This document shows, in pieces, positions 12,701 through 22,600 of a stretch of 64,000 bases of DNA. The DNA is taken from the NCBI GenBank assembly GCA_905221605.1, contig CAJNDS010002091.1, positions 124,001 to 188,000 of the forward strand, in the 5' to 3' direction. The notes below the pieces were generated by a model. That model did no database searches and was not told the DNA's origin. It worked only from the letters and a program-made list of their open reading frames with translations. Within the stretch, counting starts at the first letter, position 1. Each line of letters starts with the position of its first letter. Made by a program: the position numbers and the translations under genes. Origin of the DNA: Symbiodinium natans. Its lineage: Eukaryota; Sar; Dinophyceae; Suessiales; Symbiodiniaceae.

Positions 12701-13029
12701 GTAGGGAACCTGAGACCAGGAAGCCTCTGTCGAGGCTCTACCCCTCCTCCCTCTCTCTCCCACGAATTGACACCCAAACCCTTGTTGGGCAAAACCCAAA
12801 ACCCCAAACCCCAAACCCCAAACCCCAAACCCCAAACCCCAAACCCCAAACCCTAACCCTAAACCCGAAACCTGCGCTTAGCTCCTCCTGCCCGGCTGCA
12901 ATGCCAAAGCTCCCGCCCAGCGTTTTGCGCGGCCACAGGCAGAGGCAGCAGAAGTGCAAAGCCTGCCCGTCTGTTCCTGCGGTTTAAGGTTTAGGGTTGA
13001 GGGTTGAGGGTTTAGGGCTTAGAGGTCTA

Positions 13030-13169
13030 CTTGGAGGTTCATAGTACCTACTAACCAAATAGTGAATGCACTTCTCACCCAATTGTAACCATATTAGGGT
13101 AATTAAGGGGCTTATAAGTGGATGATAAGTACAGCTATAATTGGCTATTAAGTACCACGAACCTCCAAG
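13030..13169. repeat. CTTGGAGGTTCATAGTACC element (F1)
   Basis: Ends CTTGGAGGTTCATAGTACC and GTACCACGAACCTCCAAG, about 140 bp, AT-rich inside. Confidence 0.75.
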
Positions 13170-13495
13170 CAGAGGTTTAGGGTGTAGGGCCTTTGCTTGC
13201 CGCCCACCCAGCTGACACTCCGGGAGCACTGCAGGGCACTAAGCGCGTTAAAGCACAGTAGTAGGAAAGGGGGTTAGGTGATAAGATTTTAACCCTGCAC
13301 CCTAAACCCCTTTTGCAACCAGGTCTCTGCAGCCAGCCGGGTACTAAGGACCTCCCTTACAGCAGCACTCGTGGCTACTCAAGGACCGTTCTGACCTTAT
13401 CAACCACACCCTAAACCCCTAAACCCCTAAACCCTAAACCCTTTTACAACCAGGTCTGCACAGCTGCCGGGAAAGTCAGGCTCACACAACCAGCT

Positions 13496-13660
13496 TCACA
13501 GTTCTCGTGACTGCAAGGCTAGCTGCGTCACCCGTTCCATAGTGACATCATCTAAAATGTCAAGTAGCACAATTTGGTGAAAGTTTGTCACACACTCCTC
13601 AGCCAACCGACCCCACATAACTGCATGCGCCTCGTACATCTCCGTGGAAACATGGATCCC
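13496..13660 (-). CDS. Exon-like island, possible last exon, unidentified
   Basis: Minus strand open for 54 codons to TGA at 13498-13496, with YEAHAVMWGRLAEECVTNFH followed by an acidic helix-like stretch (LLDILDDVTMERV). Bounded upstream by CCCTAAA repeats. No family recognised. Confidence 0.45.
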   Translation of the reverse strand, partial: GIHVSTEMYEAHAVMWGRLAEECVTNFHQIVLLDILDDVTMERVTQLALQSREL

Positions 13661-13878
13661 TAAACCCTAAACCCCAAATCCTAAGCTTCGCATGAGATGT
13701 CTCCCACGTCCACAGCCTGAACCGACTCCGTGTGCCGGCTGCCAGGATGCTTGGCGTTCGTCGAGAGATTTGGATTATCTGTTACATGGCGAATATACAT
13801 TAGGATTTAGGGTTAAAGGTTTAGGGTTTAGGGTGTTGGGCTTAGGGTTTAGGGATGTAGATGAAGCTTTCGGCTTTA

Positions 13879-13945
13879 GGGTTTATAGGGTTTATAGGGT
13901 TTATAGGGTTTATAGGGTTTATAGGGTTTATAGGGTTTATAGGGT
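13879..13945. repeat. Variant array (TTTATAGGG)n
   Basis: Seven 9 bp units of a telomere-repeat variant, preceded and followed by normal and other variant units. Confidence 0.85.
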
Positions 13946-14062
13946 TATAGGGGTATAGGGTTATCGGGTTATAGGGTTAAGCGTTTAGGGTTTCAGGGTT
14001 TGGGGCTCCAGGAAACATATGTCGACCCCCCCGAAGCCTGGAACTGCCCCCGCGTCTTCGTC

Positions 14063-14117
14063 CTGGTTCTTAGTAGGGGATGAGGGAATTAGGGACTCAT
14101 TCCCTACGAAGAACCAG
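14063..14117. repeat. Short hairpin element CTGGTTCTTAGTAGGG (G1)
   Basis: Ends CTGGTTCTTAGTAGGGGATG and CATTCCCTACGAAGAACCAG. TTCGTCCTGG appears on both sides (about 14058 and 14124), hinting at a spliced-out duplication. Confidence 0.65.
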
Positions 14118-14213
14118 CCAGCATTCGTCCTGGTAGCTGTCTTTGGCTGCCAGGATCAAGTCCAGGGCCCGATCCTGGGAACAGAATTCTTGCCACTGAA
14201 TCGAGGGTTTAGG

Positions 14214-14307
14214 ATGTGGGTAGTTCTCTAAATTAGGCTCCCTTCTTGGGATCCCTTTTTCATCTTACAATCGAAAAAGGGGCCCTCATTTAGAGAACTA
14301 CCCATGT
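14214..14307. repeat. Hairpin element ATGTGGGTAGTTCTCTAAAT
   Basis: Ends ATGTGGGTAGTTCTCTAAAT and ATTTAGAGAACTACCCATGT are inverted; inner GATCCCTTTTTC / GAAAAAGGGGCC arms. Confidence 0.7.
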
Positions 14308-15234
14308 AGAGTTTATAAGAAGGAGCTAGGGCCCCTGGGGCATATTCCTAATTCCTTTGGGTACCAATGTCCTTCTCTAAGCTTTGCAAGCCTCCAGGCC
14401 CCCGTCAGCTCGGCAAGCCCAAACAGAAAGGCTTAAATCCTGTAACCGTGTGAGCCTTACAAGCCACAAACAACCTTAAATGGCCCTTCCGAAAACTGGA
14501 TGAACCCTATCAGGTTTAACAACCCCATAAAAGCCAGGTATCAACATATCGGATCCTATACGTCCGAAAAAAACCTACATAGCCCTGCCCTGAACCACCC
14601 TGAACCCTAAACCCTAGTAGTCGAGGTGCCCAGAGCTGATGTCGCGCCAGGGCTTTCATAGCGCTTTCCTGGTATCCTCAACGCGAACTTCCGGGTTTGT
14701 GGAGGGGCGTATGGAACTTTCCCTAAACCCTAAACCCTAAACCCCTAAACCCCTAAACCCCTAAACCCCTAAACCCCTAAACCCTAAACTTGAATAGGAG
14801 TTACTTCCCCACTGATGGGGTTGGCTCATGACCCCAATATGCAACGAGTTAGGAAGTTCAAGCATGAGGGGCCTGGTGGCTCCCTGCCACACTGGGGTTA
14901 GGGTTTAGGGTTCAGAGTTTAGGGTTTAGGGTTTAGGGTTCCTAGGCGGGGAAAAGTTAATCCTGGCAAAAGGGGGCTTATAATATTCTAAAAGGTAACG
15001 CTTAGCTCCTCTCAGCACCTAAAGGCTTGTTAACTCCCTAAACCCTAAACCCTAAACCCCAAACCCTAAACCCTAGGCCCTAAACCCTAAACCGTGGCTG
15101 GTTCATGCGGGTATATCAAGCAAACTTGTCAACTTCAGAGGCAGTCCTAAAGCCCCTAAACCCCAAACGGGGTTCTAGAGAGTCGGAGGTAGAGGTCGAA
15201 ATTTTTCTGGGTGAGGGCATGCATGGCCTCAACC

Positions 15235-15395
15235 CCAAACCCCAAACCCCGAACCCCAAACCCCAAACCCCAAACCCCAAACCCCAAACCCCAAACCCCA
15301 AACCCCAAACCCCAAACCCCAAACCCCAAACCCCAAACCCTAAACCCTAAACCCTAACCCTGAACCCTAAACCCTAACCCTAAACCCTAAACCCC
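15235..15395. repeat. Variant array (CCCCAAA)n passing into (CCCTAAA)n
   Basis: About 14 CCCCAAA units followed by normal units. It gives misleading reading frames rich in Asn-Pro-Lys-Pro. Confidence 0.9.
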
Positions 15396-15678
15396 TGGTT
15401 CCCGATGGTTCTTCTGCATGGACCTCCCTTGGCTCGGACGTTTGGGGGAAGAACACCTGAAACCGCTAACCCAAGAGCCGTCTTTGACCCTTAAACAATT
15501 GCCTTGAGCCTGTTAGGGTTTAGGATTTAGGCTTTAGGGTTTAGGGCTTACGGTTTAAGTTTAGGGTTTAGGCCATGCACGCCCGGCGTCGGGCTTGCAT
15601 GCCGGCCTAGCGCCCGTTGCACCCTGCGTGCGCTGGGAGCTGCCATGAGGACATCGCCCGAAGCTCAAAAATGGGACT

Positions 15679-15798
15679 TAGGGTTTCGTGTTTAGGGGTT
15701 TAGGGGTTTAGGGGTTTTAGGGGTTTAGGGGTTGAGGGGTTGAGGGGTTGAGGGGTTGAGGGGTTTAGGGGTTTAGGGGTTTAGGGGTTTAGGGGTTA
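15679..15798. repeat. Variant array (TTTAGGGG)n
   Basis: About 15 octamer units, four of them TTGAGGGG. Confidence 0.9.
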
Positions 15799-15818
15799 TG
15801 TTGCCCAAAGCGACTTAG

Positions 15819-15917
15819 AAGCTCTTTTGATTTCGCAAGTAGGTTGGGTTCTGGGGGTTATAATGCGGTTTCTAGGGGATAGTAAGTCGACTTCCTAAGT
15901 CAAAAGAGCTTCCAAGC
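15819..15917. repeat. Hairpin element GAAGCTCTTTTGA
   Basis: GACTTAGAAGCTCTTTTGA and TCAAAAGAGCTTCCAAG are near-inverted ends; single copy in the window. Confidence 0.55.
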
Positions 15918-16147
15918 CTGAAAGGAAAGGAAATGCTCCTAAACCCCACACCCAAAAATTCCTACAAGGATCCACCCCCACAATCCTGAACCCTCATAAG
16001 AGGATCTCTGCACCCTGAACTCCAAGCCCTAAACCCTAAACCCTAAACTCTAAACCCTAAACCTGCATCCTAAACCCCAAAGCCCTGAGCCTGAGGACCC
16101 CGCACCCCTAAGACTATGGGCCTGCTAGCCATGTCGGCCAGGGTATC

Positions 16148-16560
16148 GGGTTTAGGGTTAGGGTTTAGGGTTTAGGGTTTAGGGTTTAGGGTTTAGGGTT
16201 TAGGGTTTAGGGTTTAGGGTTTAGGGTTTAGGGTTTAGGGTTTAGGGTTTAGGGTTTAGGGTCTAGGGTCTAGGGTTTTATGGCTTTTATATAACTTACC
16301 CTAAACCCGGAGCATGATCCCGAACAGGGCCCTTGAGTGCGTCGAGCGGCAGTCACACTCTGATCGCCCCGCAAAACGAACTACTTCAAAGGCTTTGTAG
16401 GGTTACCCTAAACCATGAAACCCCTAAACCCTAAACCCTAAACCCTAAACCCTAAACCCTAAACCCTAAACCCTAAACCCTAAACCCTAAACCCTAAACC
16501 CTAAACCCTATACCCTACCCTATACCCTAAACCCTAAACCCAAACCCCTAAACCCTACAC
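16148..16560. repeat. Facing telomere-type arrays around a short island
   Basis: (TTTAGGG)n at 16148-16275 and (CCCTAAA)n at 16420-16560; the 140 bp between them looks coding on the minus strand (Glu-Val-Val-Arg-Phe-Ala near 16385). Confidence 0.85.
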
Positions 16561-16682
16561 CCAGGGTTCAGTGGTGACTTCCTCGTTTGCTCGGCTTCTT
16601 TGAGGGCTTCGACTCTCACGCTTGCAAGCGGTGGGCCAGGTTTCGATAGGTCACTCAAGTCACGAGCAGTACCCCTCAGCTT
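16560..16682 (-). CDS. Exon-like island, unidentified
   Basis: Minus strand open for about 40 codons, containing DLSDLSKPGPPLASVRVEAL, between two CCCTAAA arrays. Confidence 0.35.
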
Positions 16683-16978
16683 GGGAAATTACCCAAATAA
16701 GGAAACACCCTAAACCATAAACCCTAAACCCAAAATGTCCACCTAGTACAGTCCTGCTTTGACCATATTCGTCAAGATGAACTATCAGAGTGTGGGGTGG
16801 ACTTGGGCTGGATTTGGGGCTTTCTTCTGCCACCCTAAACCCTAAACCCTAAACCCGAAACACTTCTATAAACCCCAACCCCATGCGGATTTGTTGCGGT
16901 TATGGGGTACATGGGGTTTGGAGTGTTAAGGTTCACCCTGAGCCATTGTAGCCCTTGAATTAGTTCCTGAAGGGGTTG

Positions 16979-17495
16979 GGGTTTAGGGTTTAGGGTTTAG
17001 GGTTTAGGGTTTAGGGTTTAGGGTTTAGGGTTTAGGGTTTAGGGTTTAGGGTTTATTTAGGGTTTAGGGTTTAGGGTTTAGGGTTTAGGGTTTAGGGTTT
17101 AGGGTTTAGGGTTTAGGGTTTAGGGTTTAGGGTTTAGGGGTGTTCAGGGTTTTTGGGTGTAAACGCCTCGTTGTCTTTCCTTCTCGCTGCCTTGCTCGTC
17201 GCCGTGTCTCACTCTGAAGCGCTCACCTGGATTAGGGTTTAGGGCTTGGGATTTAGGATTTAGGGTTTTCACTTTTAAATAAGGGCTTAGGGTTTAGGGT
17301 TTAGGGTTTAGGGCTTGGGATTTAGGATTTAGGGTTTTCACTTTTAAATAAGGGCTTAGGGTTTAGGGTTTAGGGTTTAGGGTTTAGGGTTTGGGATTTA
17401 GGATTTAGGGTTTTCACTTTTAAATAAGGGCTTAGGGTTTAGGGTTTAGGGTTTAGGGTTTAGGGTTTAGGGTTTAGGGTTTAGGGTTTAGGGAC
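16979..17495. repeat. Telomere-type arrays with a higher-order unit
   Basis: (TTTAGGG)n at 16979-17137 and 17430-17493. Between them a block containing GATTTAGGATTTAGGG and TTTTCACTTTTAAATAAGGG is repeated three times (about 17241, 17312 and 17391). Confidence 0.85.
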
Positions 17496-17582
17496 TGTTA
17501 ATAGGGCAGCCTTTCTTGGGGTTGGTTACTTTATCAGGGAACCTTGACCGAAAAAGGGAAAAGGGTATCACCCGGCTACCAA
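17490..17582. repeat. Partial CTTGGTAGCCCAG element (C4)
   Basis: Core GGGGTTGGTTACTTTATCAG and right end CGGCTACCAAG are present; the left end is replaced by a TTTAGGG array. Confidence 0.6.
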
Positions 17583-18237
17583 GTAAGAGTCATATTCCCC
17601 AACTGCCATCGAAACTTCGGTACATGCTCTTTAGAAAGGGAGGGGGGAAACGGGGGCGTGAGTGGCCCCATACTCCCTTCTTGAGGCTTGCTTGTTTGGG
17701 GGGCTTCTGTGGTCTCATTCAGCCCGGAAACCCTAAACCCGAAACCCTAAACCCTAAACCCTAGCCCAGACAAGGCGCAGTAGGATGCTGGCCGGTCGGA
17801 GGCGATGGCATGTGGGATCTCCTTCGCTGCAGCTCTGGCCGCCCTAGGGTTTAGGGTTAAGGGTTTGGGGTTTAGGGTTTAGGGTTTAGGCATTCGTCCT
17901 CCGCGAGGAGGAGGAAGGAACTCGAGTTCTCGTGTCTTAGGCTTCCACCTCCGTATTAACACAAGTACAATGCCCATTAAAGCCCCAAGCCAAGACAACA
18001 GAGGTCGCTTTGGACTGGGGCGGGTCCCCGAAACATGCAAATTTCCATGCAGGATATTTTGGGAGATATTAAGAGAAAAAGAGAGAAAGGGAGAGAGAGA
18101 GAGAGAGAGAGAAACAAAATGTATATATGCATATACATATGTATGTATCGTATATATTATAGTCTATGAATATTTATATATATATATATATAAACTGTAT
18201 TTATTTTGTATTTACAAAGATAGCTAGTAACTAGCAG

Positions 18238-18375
18238 GGTTTGGGGTTTGGTTTAGGGTTTAGGGTTTAGGGTTTAGGGTTTAGGGTTTAGGGTTTAGGG
18301 TTTAGGGTTTAGGGTTTAGGGTTTAGGGTTTACGGGTTACGGGTTACGGGTTACGGGTTACGGGTTTAGGGTTTA
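18238..18375. repeat. Telomere-type array with TTACGGG variant
   Basis: About 12 TTTAGGG units then four TTACGGG units. Confidence 0.9.
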
Positions 18376-18413
18376 GGGTTAAGGCTTAAGGGTTTAGGGG
18401 GGTTCAGGGTTGC

Positions 18414-18521
18414 TCTAAGGGTCCGTGTTATCCTATTCTTCTGTCCTTGGGTCCAACAGTCCCTAAATAGGAGGTACTTTAAGGCCAAAGTATTCTCTAT
18501 TGAGGTACATGGACCCTTAGG
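18414..18521. repeat. TAAGGGTCCATGTACC element (K1)
   Basis: Ends CTAAGGGTCCGTGTTATCC and GGTACATGGACCCTTAGGG; related to 55866-55987 and a partial copy near 37040-37090. Confidence 0.65.
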
Positions 18522-19617
18522 GCTCAGTCTCCTTAAACCCTAAACCTAAACCTGAACCCTAAACCCTAAACCCTAAACCCTACACCCTAACCCTAAGAGT
18601 TTAGGATGTAGGGTTTGGGGTTTAGGGGCTGAGATGCGAGGGTCGGAAGGTCCTGCCCCATGGAGTGCAGAAGACGACGCAGGCGGACAAACTCCTAACG
18701 AGGTCCACGGGGCAAGGCTCCAGGGTTTGGGAGTCGATCGCGCTGTGGATGCCCCAAACGGGGGCATGAGGCATCATGTGGGAATAGAAACAAAATAGAC
18801 CAGACTTTGAACCCTAAACCCTAAACCCTAAACCCTAAACCCTGAACCCTAAACCCTAAACCCTTAACCCTAAATCCTAAACCCTAGCTCTAAACCCTAA
18901 ACCCTAAACCTTCACAGTGTCATTGAGAAATGGGGAATAGCGGGCGCGCGCCCGTCTGGCTGCAACTGCTTCGAGGGGCGACTTCTTCTGCAAACTCTAA
19001 AGCGTCAACTTTAAGCGTATAGTCCCTTTGTATGGGCCCTTATAGGGTTTAGGGTTTAGGGTTTAGGGTTTAGTATAGCTACCCTTAGACGTAGAGGTTC
19101 GAGGAAGCGTTGCCCTTTTGCATCTGGGCTTGGGCAATCGCCAGAGACAACGAAGCACTAAGCCTTGTTGTAAACCGTGTTTCTACAATGACGCTCTGAC
19201 CGTATACACCCCAAACAATGCCCGAAAAACCTAAACACCCTGCTTGACCGTCGGCCCCGCCCAGCAGGCGCCTGGGCGTATGCGGCCTCAAGCAGCTTTA
19301 TCGCCTCGAGATCCTTGGAAACATAGTGGGTTTAGCAGGAAGGGCTTCGACTCTCACACTGGAAAACAATACGCAAGGCAGGCGTGCCTGGCCACCATTT
19401 CCTCGACTTCGCGCAAGATGGAGTTTAAATTTGAACATATGAGGTGAGACGGGGCGTGCAACAGCTGAGCATGAAGCATGAGATGCCAACACTTGAAACA
19501 AAGGGTGCGGAATTCTGAACTCTGCTGCTGTCTGCAGGGTGGGCAACTCAACTCATGCTTCGACGTATATAACATAATGGCTCTGAGTGTGCATTAGCGG
19601 CATGTCAGCTGCCATGC

Positions 19618-22600
19618 TCATGATGGCGGCTTTCGGGGGTTTCCTGCGCACCCATCACGGAGGATGTGTTGGAGCCAATCCTTAGTTGCTGAGTTCATAA
19701 GCCCCCCCCCCAGAGGTGTACACTTTCAGTTTTATAGGGGATTATAGTATCCCCAAAAAAAGTGTAAAGTGTACTCGCTCAGCTACTGAGAATCCTGTTC
19801 TTCGCCTGCGCCTATGTCTGCATGGCAGAGGGGGCACTGGCTCCGTGCCAGGTCCTTGGAGGCCTCGGTCGCTGCACTTCTATGCTCGCATTCCTCCCTC
19901 CAATGGGATGCCAACGTTGCAATCCTTGGTAGCCCGGTCAGACTCAGGAATGAAAAGGGTGCCTTGAATGCGTTCTTTTTTTGGTCGAAAAATCTGTTTT
20001 TGGCAAGGCACCCAAAGCCTCAAAAGCAACTCAAAGGAGTAGCAAACTGGGGCATCCTAGAGACTCGATGACCTGCTCACAGAACTGGCATGATGTCAGC
20101 ATTGGGCACTCTCGCCAGTAGTGGACGTCCATGGCCTCTTGCGTGGCCTCTGGGTTGCGAAGGCCGCAGAACCTTGGAGACCAAACGAACCCTAAAGTTG
20201 GGGGTCATATGTCACATATCCTAGACTACGATTATTCCTATTCTAAGGCATCTGAACCACAAACCCTTTTTAGGGTTTAGGGTTCGTCCCCCCAAGAAAC
20301 TGGCACTTGGTCACATCCTCTACCTCGACAGCGGCCTCCTCGGGAATGGCCCCCGCAACAATGCCTTGGTAGCCCAGTAACCATTACAACCCTAAACCCT
20401 AAACCCTAAACCCTAAACCCTAAACCCTAAACCCTAAACCCTAAACCCTAAACCCTAAACCCTTTTTTTGGGTTGGTTACTTTAAGAAGGGAACCTTGAA
20501 CCCAAAACAAAAACGGAGAAAAAGGGTACAACACTGGGCCAGCAAGATGCCCTGACCTTTGGGGGTCGACCGGTTGCTGCCGGCCGTTCGCGCCGTGCGC
20601 TGGGTCGGCATACCTTACTTCTCAGTTCAGGGTTCAGGGTTCAGGGTTTAGGGTTTGGGGTTTGGGGTTTAGGGTTTAGGGAAAAAAGCTTAAACTTTAT
20701 TCTTCCTACTGAATAAGGAAATTTGAAACCCAAAAAACTCATAAAGTTCAGCTGTTGGAGGAGTGAGATACCCAGGTTGTCCTCCCCGGCACCGAGGCCG
20801 TCGCCTGAGTCCACCCGGTCGAACTCTTCATCGAAGATCTCGCGCTGCGCCTGCCGGAGGTTGGCAAGGTACTTCCTGAGTTGTCCAGTAGCCTGAACAA
20901 ACTAAAGGTTAACCTTGGGATTATGTAGGAACTATAAAACCCTAAACCGTAAACCCTAAACTCTAGGTTAAAGGTTATCTGCTCTGCTACTAAGCTTCTC
21001 AATGCGAGGCAAGCCGGCGTGGGCATAGCAGGCGGCAACCAGCTTCACGGCGCTCTCGCGGACATCGCCATTGGCATTGCTGAACCAATCCTGAGCCGTT
21101 CAGGGTTTAGGCTTTAGGGCTTAGGGGTTAGTGTTTAGGGGACTTCTGAACCACTCCTAAAAAAGTTTGACGTTTAGGCTCCTTATTGTCTTTTCATAAG
21201 GTTGAATAAAGTTTAACTTCTAGGCTCTTCATTGTAGTCTCATAAGGCTAAAGTCCTAAACCCTAGACCTAAACCCTAAACCCTAAACCCTAAACCCTAA
21301 ACCCTGAAGTCCTAAGAGCCACGCAGAAGAAAGCCAAGACTCCATGGCAAGCTGCACCGTGGGATCCAAGGGCAGCCCTTCCTTACTCTCTGGCTGGATC
21401 CCTGCCTCCGTGACCATACTGGTAAGTAGCCTTGGTAGGGTTTAGGGTTTAGGGTATTTAGGGTATTTAGGGTATTTAGGGTATGTAGGGTATGTAGGGT
21501 ATTTAGGGCATTTAGGGTATTAAGGGTATTTGGGTATTTAGGGTATGTAGGGTATTTGGGTATTTAGGGTATTTAGGGTATTTAGGGTATTTAGGGTATT
21601 AAGGGTATTTAGGGTATTAGGGTATTTAGGGTATTAAGGGTATTTAGGGTATTAGGGTATTTAGGGTATTTAGGGTATTTAGGATATTTAGGGTATTTAG
21701 GGTATTTAGGGTATTAGGGTATTTAGGGTTTAGGCCAGTAGCCTTGGTAGCCCAGAAACCACAGTATACTAAGGGTATGCCCTGTTTGGGGTGGGTTGCT
21801 GTAGAAGGGCACCTACAGAACCAACAAAGTGCAGAAGTGAACCACACTGGGTTACCAAGTAGCTGCAGCCGCGAGATGTAGACCCGAGGATTCACGGATT
21901 TCTTCTTGGGCGGCCTAAGCAGGTACTGCGCGGTGAAGGTGGCGCCAACCTCAGAGACCAAACGAAGCCTAAAATCGAAAACCATCCAACCCCAAATAGG
22001 GAATACTCATAGGGATTACCTGGGACTCTATTTACCTAACTACAGTTTAGTAGTAATTGCCCTTAATTAGCAGGTATAACCCATAAAACTGTAGGTAAAG
22101 AGGGTCCCAGGTAGAGAATCTGGACCATAACTCCTTTATGGGCTGAGGTAATCCCCAAGGAACCATAACTCCTTTAAGGGTTGATGTAGTAACCCTAAAC
22201 CCTAAACCCTAAACCCTAAACCCTAAGCCCTAAACCCTAAACCCTAAACCCCCCAAGGAACCGTAGGGCAGCGCATGAGGTCACACAAGTGAGCATCCCT
22301 TGCTGCTTTGTCCACCCGCGCGTTGCTATCTCCCAAGCGATCCACCAGTAAAGGCATCAAAGGGTCGAGAGCCTCGTAGTACGATGCACTGGCCAAAAGG
22401 TGTGTAAAAACAGTATTTTTTTTTGTCTGGGTTTAGGGTTCATGGGGTATATATATATATATGTATAAATAAATAAATAAAAATATATACATACATTTTT
22501 ATATGGGGTATATAGGGTATAGGGTATAGGGTTGGTATGGGATTAGGGTTTAGGGTTTGGAGTTTGGTGTTTTGCTACACCCCCAAGAAGAATCCAATGC

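Larger units (their letters stand above)
6461..13495. other. Repeat-dense region without an assigned gene
   Basis: Contains (AGCCCTA)n at 6940-7000, mixed TTTAGGG/TTTGGGG at 7120-7455, CTTAAATTCC-like AT-rich degenerate repeats at 7540-7760, poly-C tracts at 10870-10892 and 10962-10978, and a poly-G at 11561-11577. No protein recognised. Confidence 0.6.

Noticed and set aside
15105-15350. Open frames with Asn-Pro-Lys-Pro or Leu-Gly-Phe-Gly repeats here and elsewhere
   Set aside because: Direct translations of CCCCAAA/CCCTAAA arrays, not proteins.
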